Part shown: in pieces, positions 1 through 8,439 of the stretch
How the letters are laid out: every line of letters starts with the position of its first letter
How positions within the stretch are numbered: position 1 is the first letter of the stretch
NCBI RefSeq assembly: GCF_039596395.1
Contig: NZ_JBCNJT010000001.1
Coordinates: forward strand, 62,001-126,000
Origin: Fluviicola sp.
GTDB taxonomy: Bacteria; Bacteroidota; Bacteroidia; Flavobacteriales_D; Crocinitomicaceae
Length of the DNA: 64,000 nt
Direction: 5' to 3'
Program-made: the position numbers and the translations under genes
The notes under the pieces: model-generated
What the model was told of the DNA's origin: nothing
Seen by the model: only the letters and a program-made list of their open reading frames with translations
Database searches by the model: none

Positions 1-1
1 T

Positions 2-481
2 GCAATCGGTGGATTGTCGGTGGGTGAACCGGATGAAGACATGTATAGCATGACGGATTTGGTTTGTTCCATTCTTCCGGCTGATAAACCGCGCTATCTG
101 ATGGGAGTAGGAACGCCGGTCAATATTCTGGAATCCATCGCTATGGGAGTCGATATGTTTGATTGTGTGATGCCTTCCCGCAACGCACGCCACGGAATGT
201 TGTTTACTTCCGAGGGAACGATCAATATCAAAAACCACAAATGGAGAATGGATTATTCTCCGTTGGACCCGAACGGAACGGCTTACGTAGACCAGGTTTA
301 CACGAAAGCATATTTGCATCATTTGATCAAAGCAAAGGAAAATTTGGCAATTCAAATTGCGACAATTCACAATTTAGCCTTTTATTTGGCGTTGGTTAAA
401 GAAGCCCGCCGACGAATTCTGGACGGAACTTTCAGAACCTGGAAAGATGAACAAGTAAAAAAACTGGGAAGAAGGATTTAA
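2..481 (+). CDS. tgt: Queuine tRNA-ribosyltransferase, C-terminal part (cut by window edge)
   Basis: Exchanges guanine-34 for a queuosine precursor in tRNAs with GUN anticodons. The reading frame is open to the left edge, so the N-terminal half is missing. Visible hallmarks are GGLSVGE near the edge and FDCVMPSRNARHG, whose Asp matches the catalytic nucleophile, followed by the TIHNLAFY helix. The family's zinc site (CxCxxC plus His, normally just after the PLDP motif) is altered: the segment reads PLDPNGTAYVDQVYTKAY, with Gly, Ala and Asp where the three cysteines stand in the E. coli enzyme. From memory I think Bacteroidota relatives share this loss, but cannot check. The next gene's ATG follows the stop codon with no gap, suggesting co-translation with the LptF/G permease. 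Confidence 0.95.
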   Translation, partial: AIGGLSVGEPDEDMYSMTDLVCSILPADKPRYLMGVGTPVNILESIAMGVDMFDCVMPSRNARHGMLFTSEGTINIKNHKWRMDYSPLDPNGTAYVDQVYTKAYLHHLIKAKENLAIQIATIHNLAFYLALVKEARRRILDGTFRTWKDEQVKKLGRRI

Positions 482-1594
482 ATGCTCAAGATCTTAGATC
501 GTTATATCATCCGGAAGTTTCTCACAACATTCTTTTTTATGTTGGGGATTATCATGCTTTTGGCCATGGTATTCGATATTGCTGAGCGTTTATCTGAATT
601 TATCAGCAACCAGGCGCCGTTAAAGGCAATCATTTTTGATTACTATTTCAATTTCCTGCTTTATTACGGGAATACCTTTTCGTCCATGATCGTTTTCATT
701 TCGGTGATCTGGTTTACGGCGAAAATGGCCCAGGAAGCGGAGATTATTCCGATGCTGAACAGCGGAAGGCCTTTTACGCGCATTCTGCGTCCGTATATGA
801 TTGCAGCAACCATCCTGATGCTGATGTCTTTGGTGCTGAACCATTTTGTATTGCCGCGCTCCAACAGGGTTCGCCTGGATTTTGAAGAATCGTTTTACCG
901 TGACCGTTTGCTGGTGGAAAATTATCATGCGGAATTTCCTGGGAATGAATTGGTGCATTATGCAAGCTACAATTCGCATGAGAATATCATCAACGATTTT
1001 GTGATCGAGAAATACGATAATCACAACCGGCTGGTGCACTTTTTAAAAGCCCGTACGGCAACTGTTGCGCATGATTCATCGAATTGGCATTTGGTAGACG
1101 TGTTTGAACGGGTCATTTCCTATGACGATACACTTGAGTTTAAGGAGCAAATGCTCAATCAGAAAATAAAACTGATCGAAAAGCACAACAAAGACACGAT
1201 CCTGCCCTATAAAATAGAAGACATGGCAATCCGGGATAACATTGCCGAGGCGATGACCTATACCGAGTTGAAAGCATTCATTCAAAAAGAAAAACAAAAG
1301 GGAAATGCCAGTACGCCGAGCTTTGAGATTGAATTGTACCAGCGCACCAGTTATCCGTGTGCCACTTATGTCCTTACTTTGATCGGGGTGAGTGTTTCCA
1401 GCAGGAAAAAGCGCGGAGGTATCGGGGTGAATATTGCGATCGGTTTGTTATTCGTGTTTATTTACATCTTCGCGATGAAAGTGACAACCGTTGCGGCGAC
1501 CACGGTTGGATTTCCTCCGGTGGCTGCTGTTTGGCTCCCGAATATCATTTTTGGCGTTCTGGCCATATTCATGTATCGAATTGCGCCTAAATGA
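482..1594 (+). CDS. LptF/LptG-family permease (lipopolysaccharide export)
   Basis: Inner-membrane subunit of the LptBFGC transporter that extracts LPS and passes it to the periplasmic bridge. The 370-residue protein has the family layout: opening LKILDRYIIRKFLTTFFFML, three membrane segments within about residues 15-122, a periplasmic jelly-roll region of roughly 130-280, and three further segments near 289-308, 315-335 and 350-368. Length is typical. The start abuts the tgt stop and the end overlaps the next ATG by four bases (ATGA), so all three genes look like one operon. Pairing with tgt is frequent in Bacteroidota. I cannot tell LptF from LptG by eye, so no symbol is given. Confidence 0.88.
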   Translation: MLKILDRYIIRKFLTTFFFMLGIIMLLAMVFDIAERLSEFISNQAPLKAIIFDYYFNFLLYYGNTFSSMIVFISVIWFTAKMAQEAEIIPMLNSGRPFTRILRPYMIAATILMLMSLVLNHFVLPRSNRVRLDFEESFYRDRLLVENYHAEFPGNELVHYASYNSHENIINDFVIEKYDNHNRLVHFLKARTATVAHDSSNWHLVDVFERVISYDDTLEFKEQMLNQKIKLIEKHNKDTILPYKIEDMAIRDNIAEAMTYTELKAFIQKEKQKGNASTPSFEIELYQRTSYPCATYVLTLIGVSVSSRKKRGGIGVNIAIGLLFVFIYIFAMKVTTVAATTVGFPPVAAVWLPNIIFGVLAIFMYRIAPK

Positions 1595-2352
1595 TGAAAT
1601 GTATCGGGTTGCTTTTCGGAATGCTGTTCACTTTAGGGTTACACGCGCAAATCGTGAATATTGAGAACCGGCGTATTTATGATGATACTTCCGGGTGGAG
1701 CGGTGCATTGGATGCAGGATTTGCCGTCACTCAAAACTCACCGGACATTCTCTATTCTGGAAATTTCAGGCCAAGAGTCCAGTACAAAACGCGCAAGAAC
1801 CATTTCCTCATTATTACTGATCTCAATTACACGGCATCCAATAAAACGACTTATGCGAATTCGGGGATGGCACATTTTCGCTACGCACGACGGATTAAAA
1901 ACAGTCCGTGGAAATGGGAGGCCTATACGCAAATTCAATACAATCAATTGCTGAACCAACGTCTGCGGTATTTGATCGGTACAGGCCCGCGTTGGAAATT
2001 TATTGATACGAACAACGTGCGTTTTTTTGTCGGGACATCCACATTTTGGGAATACGAAGAATTGACCCAGGACGGTGTTATCAACGACAATATGCGCTGG
2101 AGTAATTACCTGAGTTGGTTCATTCGTACAAAAACCGGATTCAGCTTTTCAGCAACCACTTATTACCAGCCAAGGTGGGACCGGTTCAGTGATTTTCGCT
2201 TCTCGGGACAGTATACGGTGGCCCAGGCAATCACCAAAAGATTGGATATGCGGATTGAATTTAACATCTATTATGACAGTGCTCCACCTGTTGATGTGAG
2301 GAAAACAGTTTTTAGTTCAACCGCCGGGATTCACTTGCGGTTAGGGGAATAG
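1591..2352 (+). CDS. DUF481-like outer-membrane beta-barrel protein
   Basis: A 253-residue exported protein: signal peptide about 1-19 ending HAQ, then alternating aromatic/polar beta strands up to a C-terminal strand ending in Arg-Leu-Gly-Glu. The pattern WSGALDAGFAVTQ followed by paired strands and FVGTSTFWEYEE resembles DUF481 ('salt-induced outer membrane protein') barrels. It overlaps the upstream permease gene by four bases and probably ends the tgt-lpt operon, fitting an envelope role. Function is unknown; DUF2490 was considered but its typical C-terminal ending is not visible. Confidence 0.65.
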   Translation: MMKCIGLLFGMLFTLGLHAQIVNIENRRIYDDTSGWSGALDAGFAVTQNSPDILYSGNFRPRVQYKTRKNHFLIITDLNYTASNKTTYANSGMAHFRYARRIKNSPWKWEAYTQIQYNQLLNQRLRYLIGTGPRWKFIDTNNVRFFVGTSTFWEYEELTQDGVINDNMRWSNYLSWFIRTKTGFSFSATTYYQPRWDRFSDFRFSGQYTVAQAITKRLDMRIEFNIYYDSAPPVDVRKTVFSSTAGIHLRLGE

Positions 2353-2481
2353 CGCTGTTTTTGCTCATGTATATTTCCTGTTTTTTGGGACAATACCTCG
2401 CCGTTTTTTAACATACGTTGATTTTTTCATCTTTTTATTCGAGTTATCTTGATTTAGAATTAGAAACTAAAAACAGAAATT

Positions 2482-2697
2482 ATGAAAAAGTTAGTTTTAG
2501 GAGTTTCAGCAATGGCATTGTTGGGCCTGGCATCGTGTAAGAAGGATTATGATTGTGAATGTACTTACCAAAATCAGAGTAGTACAACTGTCACAGAACA
2601 CAAAACCATCAAGAACTCATCTTTGGATGACGCTAAGAAAACCTGTGACGGGTATGAAAGTGATGGTACAATTGTTAAAACATGTACGCTTTTATAA
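2482..2697 (+). CDS. Small lipoprotein (71 aa), function unknown
   Basis: A short exported protein with a clear lipobox, LGLASC, at about residues 15-20; the acylated cysteine is followed by Lys-Lys-Asp. The mature part is only some 50 residues and has four further cysteines (DCECTY, KTCDGY, KTCTLL), enough for two disulfides. It stands alone, with about 130 bases upstream and a strong hairpin terminator downstream, so it is probably monocistronic. Related small Cys-rich lipoproteins are common in Flavobacteriales; I recognise no named family. Confidence 0.75.
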   Translation: MKKLVLGVSAMALLGLASCKKDYDCECTYQNQSSTTVTEHKTIKNSSLDDAKKTCDGYESDGTIVKTCTLL

Positions 2698-2750
2698 GCA
2701 GCTTGTTTACCAGGATTAATTAGAGGTTCTAAAAACCTTTTAGCATAAAT

Positions 2751-2802
2751 GCCATGTCTTGATAATTAGTTGGCACGATTATTCAAGACATGGCTTTATT
2801 TT
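2751..2802 (+). terminator. Rho-independent terminator
   Basis: Perfect 12-bp stem, GCCATGTCTTGA (2751-2762) with TCAAGACATGGC (2783-2794), a 20-base loop, and a T-rich tail. It lies 54 bases after the small lipoprotein stop and points to the right. Confidence 0.85.
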
Positions 2803-2811
2803 TTTAAGCAA

Positions 2812-2851
2812 GTTCAAAAGTTCAAAAGTTCAAAAGTTCAAAAGTTCAAAA
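2812..2851. repeat. Five tandem copies of an 8-nt unit, GTTCAAAA
   Basis: Five exact consecutive copies of GTTCAAAA between the lipoprotein terminator and the end of the convergent transporter gene. Related GTTCAA/TTGAAC units recur at 4182-4246, 6622-6676 and 54412-54456, always between genes. Confidence 0.95.
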
Positions 2852-2904
2852 GTTAAGATTTTATTTAATCATATTTGAACCCATTTAAACTTATTGAACT
2901 TTCC

Positions 2905-4134
2905 TTAAAATTCATCCAAATGCGCGTGTGCCACATCTCTTTTGCGCGTCAACAAGAAGACAATGAGTACCGTTATCGTACTGAAGAAGAAACCGATTCC
3001 CGCAACAATGGTAGTGATCTGATAATTTCCATCGCCGATTCCTTCGTAAATCTTATTTCCGATAAACATGGAAAGGAATCCGAACATGGCCAGGGCCGCT
3101 CCGGAGTATGTTCCCATCAGTTTTTTAGGCGCATGCTGAAGAATGAGGCTCAGGAATATGGGAACGATCAAAATTTCACCGATAAAATTCAGACACAAGA
3201 AGGCGGTCATGAATTTCGGATCGTCTGTTTGACTGTTCGACATGGTGATAATAGCGGCAAGAATTGAAATGGAAGCAGCCCCGAACCCGATAATAATTTT
3301 CAGAAGCGGATGGAATTTGAACCGGTTCCATAAGATTCCGAATACGATGTAGCCGATCAAAGGAATCAAGGCCGGGATCATATTCACAAGCAGGCTGTTG
3401 TCGGAAGACCGGAATCCGCTGTAGTTGAAGTTTTCCATCGTACGGTTCAGCAATGTTTCGAAGAGCCAGTAAACGAATAAACCTAAAATCGAAAGGAAAA
3501 TGACCTCGTTCACACGGTTTCCGAATTCGGATGTGGTTTGGATTTCTTCCGCCGGCTCCTGAGGTTTTTTAATCAGGAAACAAAGTCCGATGATAAGGAT
3601 GAAACAAACGATACAGGAAGTAAAGCCGTTTTTGAATGTATCGGCTAATTCCAGGTAGCGGAATGCCCGCGGTGCCAGAAAAGATCCCAGGTTTATGGCG
3701 AAAATACTTAAAGTCATTGCGCCGTCCATTTTTTGTTTCCGTCCGGAATAAGCCAGTCCGATGGATTTGAGGATGGCCGGTGAGAACATACATTGCCCCA
3801 GGATAAACACAAACATTCCCAGGTAAAACATTCCCAGCGATTCCTTCATGAATAACAGGATCCCGAAAATCTGAAGTGCCGAACTGACGATAATAGCGAC
3901 TTTTGGCCCGAGTAAAAAATCAACGATCAGTCCGCCGAAAATACGTGCAAACAACAGGGCAGACGCAAAGGTCAGCAAAAGTTCATTGGCGTCATCGCCG
4001 TATAGGTTCATGGCTTCACTGATGAGATAACTGTAGGCAAAAGTCTGTAATCCGTAGAAAGCAAATCGCTCCAGGAAAAGCAAACTGTTCAGAAGGCTTG
4101 ATTGTCCTAAGTAGTAATAGTTATTAGCTGGCAT
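2905..4134 (-). CDS. MFS/POT-like membrane transporter
   Basis: A 409-residue polytopic protein with about 12 hydrophobic segments. The opening LFLERFAFYGLQ resembles the ExxERFxYYG signature of proton-dependent oligopeptide transporters (POT/PTR2), and the following helices GGLIVDFLLGPK and YLGMFVFILGQCMFSP fit the major facilitator fold. At 409 residues it is shorter than usual POT proteins (about 450-600), so it is either a compact member or another branch of the superfamily. Substrate cannot be told. It starts at a clean ATG (4134) and is a single gene, bordered on both sides by GTTCAA-type tandem repeats. Confidence 0.75.
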   Translation of the reverse strand: MPANNYYYLGQSSLLNSLLFLERFAFYGLQTFAYSYLISEAMNLYGDDANELLLTFASALLFARIFGGLIVDFLLGPKVAIIVSSALQIFGILLFMKESLGMFYLGMFVFILGQCMFSPAILKSIGLAYSGRKQKMDGAMTLSIFAINLGSFLAPRAFRYLELADTFKNGFTSCIVCFILIIGLCFLIKKPQEPAEEIQTTSEFGNRVNEVIFLSILGLFVYWLFETLLNRTMENFNYSGFRSSDNSLLVNMIPALIPLIGYIVFGILWNRFKFHPLLKIIIGFGAASISILAAIITMSNSQTDDPKFMTAFLCLNFIGEILIVPIFLSLILQHAPKKLMGTYSGAALAMFGFLSMFIGNKIYEGIGDGNYQITTIVAGIGFFFSTITVLIVFLLTRKRDVAHAHLDEF

Positions 4135-4181
4135 AGTTGTTATTTTATTTTATAAGTTCAAAGAGTTTCAGCCACGGCTGA

Positions 4182-4246
4182 TTCAATAGTTCAATAGTTC
4201 AATAGTTCCAAAGGTTAAACTTTTGAACCCTTTGAACCCTTTGAAC
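4182..4246. repeat. Mixed short tandem repeats: TTCAATAG x3, then CTTTGAACC-type units
   Basis: Three exact copies of TTCAATAG at 4182-4205, followed by about three 9-base units of the form CTTTGAACC on the same strand up to 4246. The second block is the complement of the first block's GTTCAA core, so the two could pair. Located between the transporter start and the mutS2 stop. Confidence 0.85.
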
Positions 4247-4256
4247 TTGTTTAATC

Positions 4257-6392
4257 TTACTTAATCCACATTAATTTTTCCCGTTCTACTTTTAAGCGCA
4301 TAAATCCGAAAGCAACCGTCAGGATATGGCCTTTGATTTCTTCCACGGTTCCGCTTTGTTTGGTTTCGATCATTTTCACGATGGAACCCACTACAATTTT
4401 ATCCCGCTGATACACATCTTCTTCCGGTTTTTGCGTTTTGCGCTTTTTCGCAACCGGTTTCTGAGGTTTGTTTTGTGCTTGTATCAATTCTGTTTTTCGT
4501 TTCGCTTCTTCGATTTTCGATTTTTCGACCATCAGGTACTTGCGCACGTCTTCCATCAGTGGATTGTTAGCGTCTTTTTTGCGTGTCCGGGTTTGATAGC
4601 GGTCAATGAAACTCTTCATCTTTTTCCCCGAATTAATGAACAGATTGTTCTTTTCCGCCAGTTCCTGCTGGTTTCGTAAACGCTCGTCGATCCGTTGTTT
4701 CTTTTCAATGAACTCCATACGGGCATTGTTTGCCAGTTCCTGCGCTTCGATGTGCTCTTTGTTCAGGCGCTGAAGATACATTTTTTCCTTGTTCAGTTCA
4801 TTCAGCAAATGATCCATCTTCACACGGTTCTGGTCCAGTTTTCCTTTTGCCTGTTCGATCAGGTCCATCGGAATTCCGTTCATTTGGGCTACTTCAAATG
4901 TGAAGGAACTTCCCGGTTGGCCCATGGAAAAACGGTACAGAGGTTCAAGCGTTTCGGTGTTGAAAAGCATGCATCCGTTTACCGCATTCGGAAGCCGGTC
5001 TGCTTTCAATTTGATATTGGCGTAATGCGTGGTGATTACCCCGTATGATTTTCGTTTGTACAATTCTTCGAAAAAGACTTCTGCCAAAGCACCGCCCAGT
5101 TCCGGATCAGAACCCGTTCCGAATTCGTCCAGCAACAAAAGCGTTCTCCGGTTGGATACTTTCAGGAAGAACTTCATGCGCTTTAATCGGTATGAATAAG
5201 TACTCAATTCGTTTTCGATCGATTGATTGTCCCCGATATCGGTCAATACTTGCTGGAAGAAACAGAATTTACTGTTTTCATGAACCGGGATCAACAAACC
5301 GGCCTGCAACATGATCTGCAATAACCCGATCGTTTTCAGCGTAATCGATTTTCCTCCGGCGTTCGGCCCGGAAATAACTAGCATGCGGCTGTTTGCATCC
5401 AGGATCAAGCTTTGCGGTAAAGTTACTTTTCCTAGTCCTTTATTTGTTTTCCAAAGAATCGGGTGGAAAGCATCGATCAATTCAATGCGTGTGTTGCGCA
5501 CAATTCCCGGTAAATTGGCATTTAAGTCCAGTGCCAGTTTGGTTTTGGCATTGATGAAATCAAATTCGACCAATAATTCCTGGTAAGCTTCAATCAAAGG
5601 CAAATGATGCGCAATTTCACGCGTCAGTTCCTGCAAAATGCGGAAAATCTCTTTGCGTTCGTCGTCCAAAGACATTTCCAGTTCGTTGTTGAGCGGAATA
5701 TTGATTGCCGGTTCAATGAAAGTCAGACTTCCTGTTTTGGAAGACCCGACAACCATTCCGCCGATCTTTCGCTTATGACTGGATTGAACGGTTAAAACCC
5801 GTCGTTCATTGATAAACGCCTCTTTCGTGTCGCCAAGCAAACCTTCCTTCAGGTAGCGGCGCATTTCCTTGTCGAAATTGCGGTTGATCTGGTTGCGCAG
5901 TTTTGCAATTTGCTGACGGATCGCGAACAATTCCGGTGAAGCATCGTCCTTGATTTGTCCCCTGCGGTCGAATACTTTTTCAATGGCTTCGATGAGTTCG
6001 CGGGTGAAATACACGTTTTTCAGCAGGGCGAATAAGTTCGGGAAATCCTGCGAGCGCTTGTCGAAGAAATGCAGCATGTGGTTTACCAGTTCGGAGGCGC
6101 GTGTAATGCGTACAAAACCTTCCTGCTGAAGCACGGCATTGTGAATGGGAAGCAATTTGATTTCAGCGAGTAATTCCTCAAAATCAAGTGCCGGGAAGGA
6201 TTCTCCTTCCACGCGAATGCGTTTGAATTCGTTCAGTCGGAGCAATTCAAATTCGATCGCATCGAAATCGTTGTTCGGCGATAAATTTTCCAATCTCTTT
6301 TGAGCAGTTGCCCCAATACTGAATGCAGCGAGCCATTCCCTGATTTGGTTGAATTCTAAATCGTGAAGTGTTTGCTGATCAAATCCTTTCAT
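4257..6392 (-). CDS. MutS2-like DNA-binding ATPase lacking the Smr nuclease domain
   Basis: A 711-residue MutS-family protein taken from the ATG at 6392; an upstream in-frame start would add 44 residues that do not look like protein. It has the MutS2 core: clamp/lever helices to about residue 330, Walker A SGPNAGGKS near 340, and Walker B with signature LLLLDEFGTGSDPE near 420. A charged coiled-coil segment (about 500-650, rich in Lys, Glu and Gln) follows, and then a small beta domain with VVGSIVKMIETKQSGTVEEI that ends the protein at MWIK. Canonical MutS2 has a C-terminal Smr domain with an HGxG-type motif; none is present. MutS2 proteins act on recombination intermediates or collided ribosomes rather than mismatches. 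Role here is inferred. Confidence 0.88.
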   Translation of the reverse strand: MKGFDQQTLHDLEFNQIREWLAAFSIGATAQKRLENLSPNNDFDAIEFELLRLNEFKRIRVEGESFPALDFEELLAEIKLLPIHNAVLQQEGFVRITRASELVNHMLHFFDKRSQDFPNLFALLKNVYFTRELIEAIEKVFDRRGQIKDDASPELFAIRQQIAKLRNQINRNFDKEMRRYLKEGLLGDTKEAFINERRVLTVQSSHKRKIGGMVVGSSKTGSLTFIEPAINIPLNNELEMSLDDERKEIFRILQELTREIAHHLPLIEAYQELLVEFDFINAKTKLALDLNANLPGIVRNTRIELIDAFHPILWKTNKGLGKVTLPQSLILDANSRMLVISGPNAGGKSITLKTIGLLQIMLQAGLLIPVHENSKFCFFQQVLTDIGDNQSIENELSTYSYRLKRMKFFLKVSNRRTLLLLDEFGTGSDPELGGALAEVFFEELYKRKSYGVITTHYANIKLKADRLPNAVNGCMLFNTETLEPLYRFSMGQPGSSFTFEVAQMNGIPMDLIEQAKGKLDQNRVKMDHLLNELNKEKMYLQRLNKEHIEAQELANNARMEFIEKKQRIDERLRNQQELAEKNNLFINSGKKMKSFIDRYQTRTRKKDANNPLMEDVRKYLMVEKSKIEEAKRKTELIQAQNKPQKPVAKKRKTQKPEEDVYQRDKIVVGSIVKMIETKQSGTVEEIKGHILTVAFGFMRLKVEREKLMWIK

Positions 6393-6621
6393 GATGTAAA
6401 AATAAGGGCAATTTGGAAGTTGGCAATGCGTTGGGGGTAATTCCGCAAAAATTACAATGAAAGGATTAGCCACTGATGCGCAGATGAAAAGCGAGCTTAC
6501 CAGTCTCGCTTCAAATAAGTGCAAGCGCTTCCGTTAAGGCGTAACAAAAACCTACGAATCTGTGGAAAAGAATTAACGGTGTTTTGAGTAGGATCAATCA
6601 ACAAAATTCTATTTTTACGGC

Positions 6622-6656
6622 TTCAAAAGTTCGTTGAGGTAATTGGAACTTTTGAA
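6622..6656. promoter_or_regulatory. Perfect 11-bp inverted repeat upstream of xth
   Basis: TTCAAAAGTTC (6622-6632) and its exact complement GAACTTTTGAA (6646-6656), with a 13-base spacer, end 27 bases before the xth ATG. It is built from the same GTTCAAA core as the tandem repeats nearby. It could form a hairpin in the leader or simply be repeat-derived. Confidence 0.5.
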
Positions 6657-6683
6657 CCTTAAACTCTTTGAACTTTTTTAGTC

Positions 6684-7451
6684 ATGAAATTGCTCTCTTT
6701 TAACGTTAACGGAATTCGCGCCATCGCTGGAAAATCATTTATCACAGATATGCAGCAGGCAGATGTGGATGTGATTTGTTTGCAGGAAACCAAAGCAACT
6801 GTGGAACAGGTACTGGAAACAGTGAAACCTTTGGGGTATTCATTTGTGTATGCCAATGAAGCGGGAAGAAAAGGCTATTCCGGAACGGCAATTATTTCCA
6901 AAACAGAACCGCTTTCGGTGGTTTACGATATGGGAGTTGCGGAGCATGATGACGAAGGCCGCGTAATTTGTGCGGAATACGATCAATTTTATTTGATAAC
7001 GGTTTATGTACCGAATTCCGGAAGTGAATTGCTGCGTTTGTCTTACCGCCAGGCGTGGGATGCAGATTTTCTGAAATACCTGAAAAACCTGGAAGCGAAA
7101 AAACCGGTAATCGTTTGTGGTGATTTCAATGTGGCTCACAAAGCAATTGATCTGGCACGGCCAAAAGCGAACTATAATAAGTCAGCCGGATTCATGCAGG
7201 AAGAAATTGACGGAATGGATGCGTTCATCGGTAGCGGGCTTGTTGATTCCTGGCGTGCATTGAATGGCGACGAAATAAAATATACGTGGTGGAGCTACCG
7301 CGGAGGTGCCAGAGAGAAAAACGTTGGCTGGCGGATTGACTATTTCTTAGTGTCCGAATCTTTCGTTCCAAGCCTGAAAGCAGCAACGATTCATAATGAA
7401 ATTATGGGGTCTGATCATTGTCCGGTTGGATTGGAATTAGCATTGCAATAA
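6684..7451 (+). CDS. xth: Exodeoxyribonuclease III (AP endonuclease family 1)
   Basis: Cuts DNA 5' of abasic sites and removes 3' blocking groups in base excision repair. At 255 residues it is the normal length, with all family motifs in order: FNVNGIRA at the N-terminus (metal-binding Asn), CLQETK (metal Glu), VYVPN, GDFNVAH (catalytic Asp and Asn), DSWR, WRIDYFLVS and the terminal GSDHCPVGLEL with the catalytic His. Single gene preceded by an inverted repeat and followed by a palindromic repeat element. ExoA-type enzymes of this class are cytoplasmic. Confidence 0.96.
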   Translation: MKLLSFNVNGIRAIAGKSFITDMQQADVDVICLQETKATVEQVLETVKPLGYSFVYANEAGRKGYSGTAIISKTEPLSVVYDMGVAEHDDEGRVICAEYDQFYLITVYVPNSGSELLRLSYRQAWDADFLKYLKNLEAKKPVIVCGDFNVAHKAIDLARPKANYNKSAGFMQEEIDGMDAFIGSGLVDSWRALNGDEIKYTWWSYRGGAREKNVGWRIDYFLVSESFVPSLKAATIHNEIMGSDHCPVGLELALQ

Positions 7452-7452
7452 A

Positions 7453-7552
7453 AACCACATAGGTCACATAGAACACCTAGATGTTTTTGAAGTGTCTATC
7501 ATAGTGGGAAATAATCCACTTAAAACTATGTGCACTATGGTTCTATGTGGTT
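7453..7552. repeat. Intergenic imperfect inverted repeat, about 100 bp
   Basis: Outer arms AACCACATAG (7453-7462) and CTATGTGGTT (7543-7552) are exact complements. Inside lie further half-matching CACATAG/CTATGTG blocks, so the whole segment could fold into a long hairpin. No reading frame. The 301-base gap between xth and the next gene otherwise holds only AT-rich leader sequence, including GTTTCAA/TTGAAAC arms that abut the next ATG. Confidence 0.7.
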
Positions 7553-7752
7553 AAAATTCAGATGAGATTTCCAAAATGAAAACCATCTTTTTCAAAATGA
7601 AATGAATTTGCCTTTTGGCACAAATTTGAATTTTTCAATCGCTTTCCTGAATCCCTTTTCCTGTCTGGTGTTTAAGTTTTTTTAAGAACGCAATTCTCCT
7701 TCATGGGCACAGATTTGGCCTTTGGTGTTTCAAACGGATAAAAAATTGAAAC

Positions 7753-8382
7753 ATGAAAAAGGTTACAGCAATGCTCATAGCATGTATTTCAATATTCGGA
7801 ATGAATTTGAATGCGCAGGAAGATTACAGAGGAAATTTGAAATTCGGTTTAAAAGCCGGTGCTAACTACTCCAATGTTTGGGACGAACAGGATAATGATT
7901 TTGAAGCAAACGGGAAGGCAGGTTTTGCAGGAGGTGCTTTCTTACACATTCCGATCGGGAAATTCTTAGGAGTTCAGCCGGAGGTTTTGTTCTCACAAAA
8001 AGGATTCCAGGGTTCCGGTTCGGTTCTTGGCCAGGAATATGCCTTTAAACGAACAACGAATTATCTGGATGTACCGATTCTATTCACCTTTAAGCCGTTT
8101 CCTGCATTTTCAATCGTTGCAGGTCCGCAATACTCTTTTTTAATGAGCCAGGAAGATAATTTCACAACAGGAACTTCTTCCGCTACGGAATTCCGGGACT
8201 TTGACACAGACATACGTCGAAATACCCTTGGAGCAGTAGTAGGCTTTGATGTAAACGTAAACCACTTTGTGGTGTCTCCGAGAGCAGGATGGGATTTTCT
8301 AACGAACCATAGTGATGGTTCCTCATCCGCTCCACGCTATAAAAATCAATGGCTTCAGTTAACACTGGGTTACAGATTCTAA
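7753..8382 (+). CDS. Outer-membrane beta-barrel protein (porin-family, PorT-like)
   Basis: A 209-residue exported protein: signal peptide about 1-21 ending NAQ, then the typical FGLKAGANYSNV first strand, GGAFLHIPIGKFLGVQPEVLFSQKG, and a C-terminal strand ending LQLTLGYRF with the terminal Phe used for outer-membrane assembly. The fold matches 'outer membrane beta-barrel' proteins (OMP_b-brl_2) widespread in Bacteroidota; no specific role can be given. It is followed by a strong terminator and stands alone. Confidence 0.8.
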   Translation: MKKVTAMLIACISIFGMNLNAQEDYRGNLKFGLKAGANYSNVWDEQDNDFEANGKAGFAGGAFLHIPIGKFLGVQPEVLFSQKGFQGSGSVLGQEYAFKRTTNYLDVPILFTFKPFPAFSIVAGPQYSFLMSQEDNFTTGTSSATEFRDFDTDIRRNTLGAVVGFDVNVNHFVVSPRAGWDFLTNHSDGSSSAPRYKNQWLQLTLGYRF

Positions 8383-8405
8383 TCTCGAGCCGGTTATTGG
8401 TTTGG

Positions 8406-8439
8406 AAAGTCTCTGACATTATTGTCGGGGACTTTTTTT
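8406..8439 (+). terminator. Rho-independent terminator
   Basis: Twelve-base stem AAAGTCTCTGAC (8406-8417) pairing with GTCGGGGACTTT (three G-U pairs), a six-base loop, then a T7 run. It ends the porin-family gene at 8382 and overlaps the tail of the convergent DUF1573 pseudogene. Confidence 0.85.

Noticed and set aside
2812-2851. Possible CRISPR array
   Set aside because: Units are only 8 bases and directly adjacent, with no spacers and no cas genes anywhere in the window.
6489-6511. Hairpin AAGCGAG...CTCGCTT upstream of mutS2 as a regulator
   Set aside because: A 7-bp stem with a 9-base loop in a region without other signals; too weak to call.
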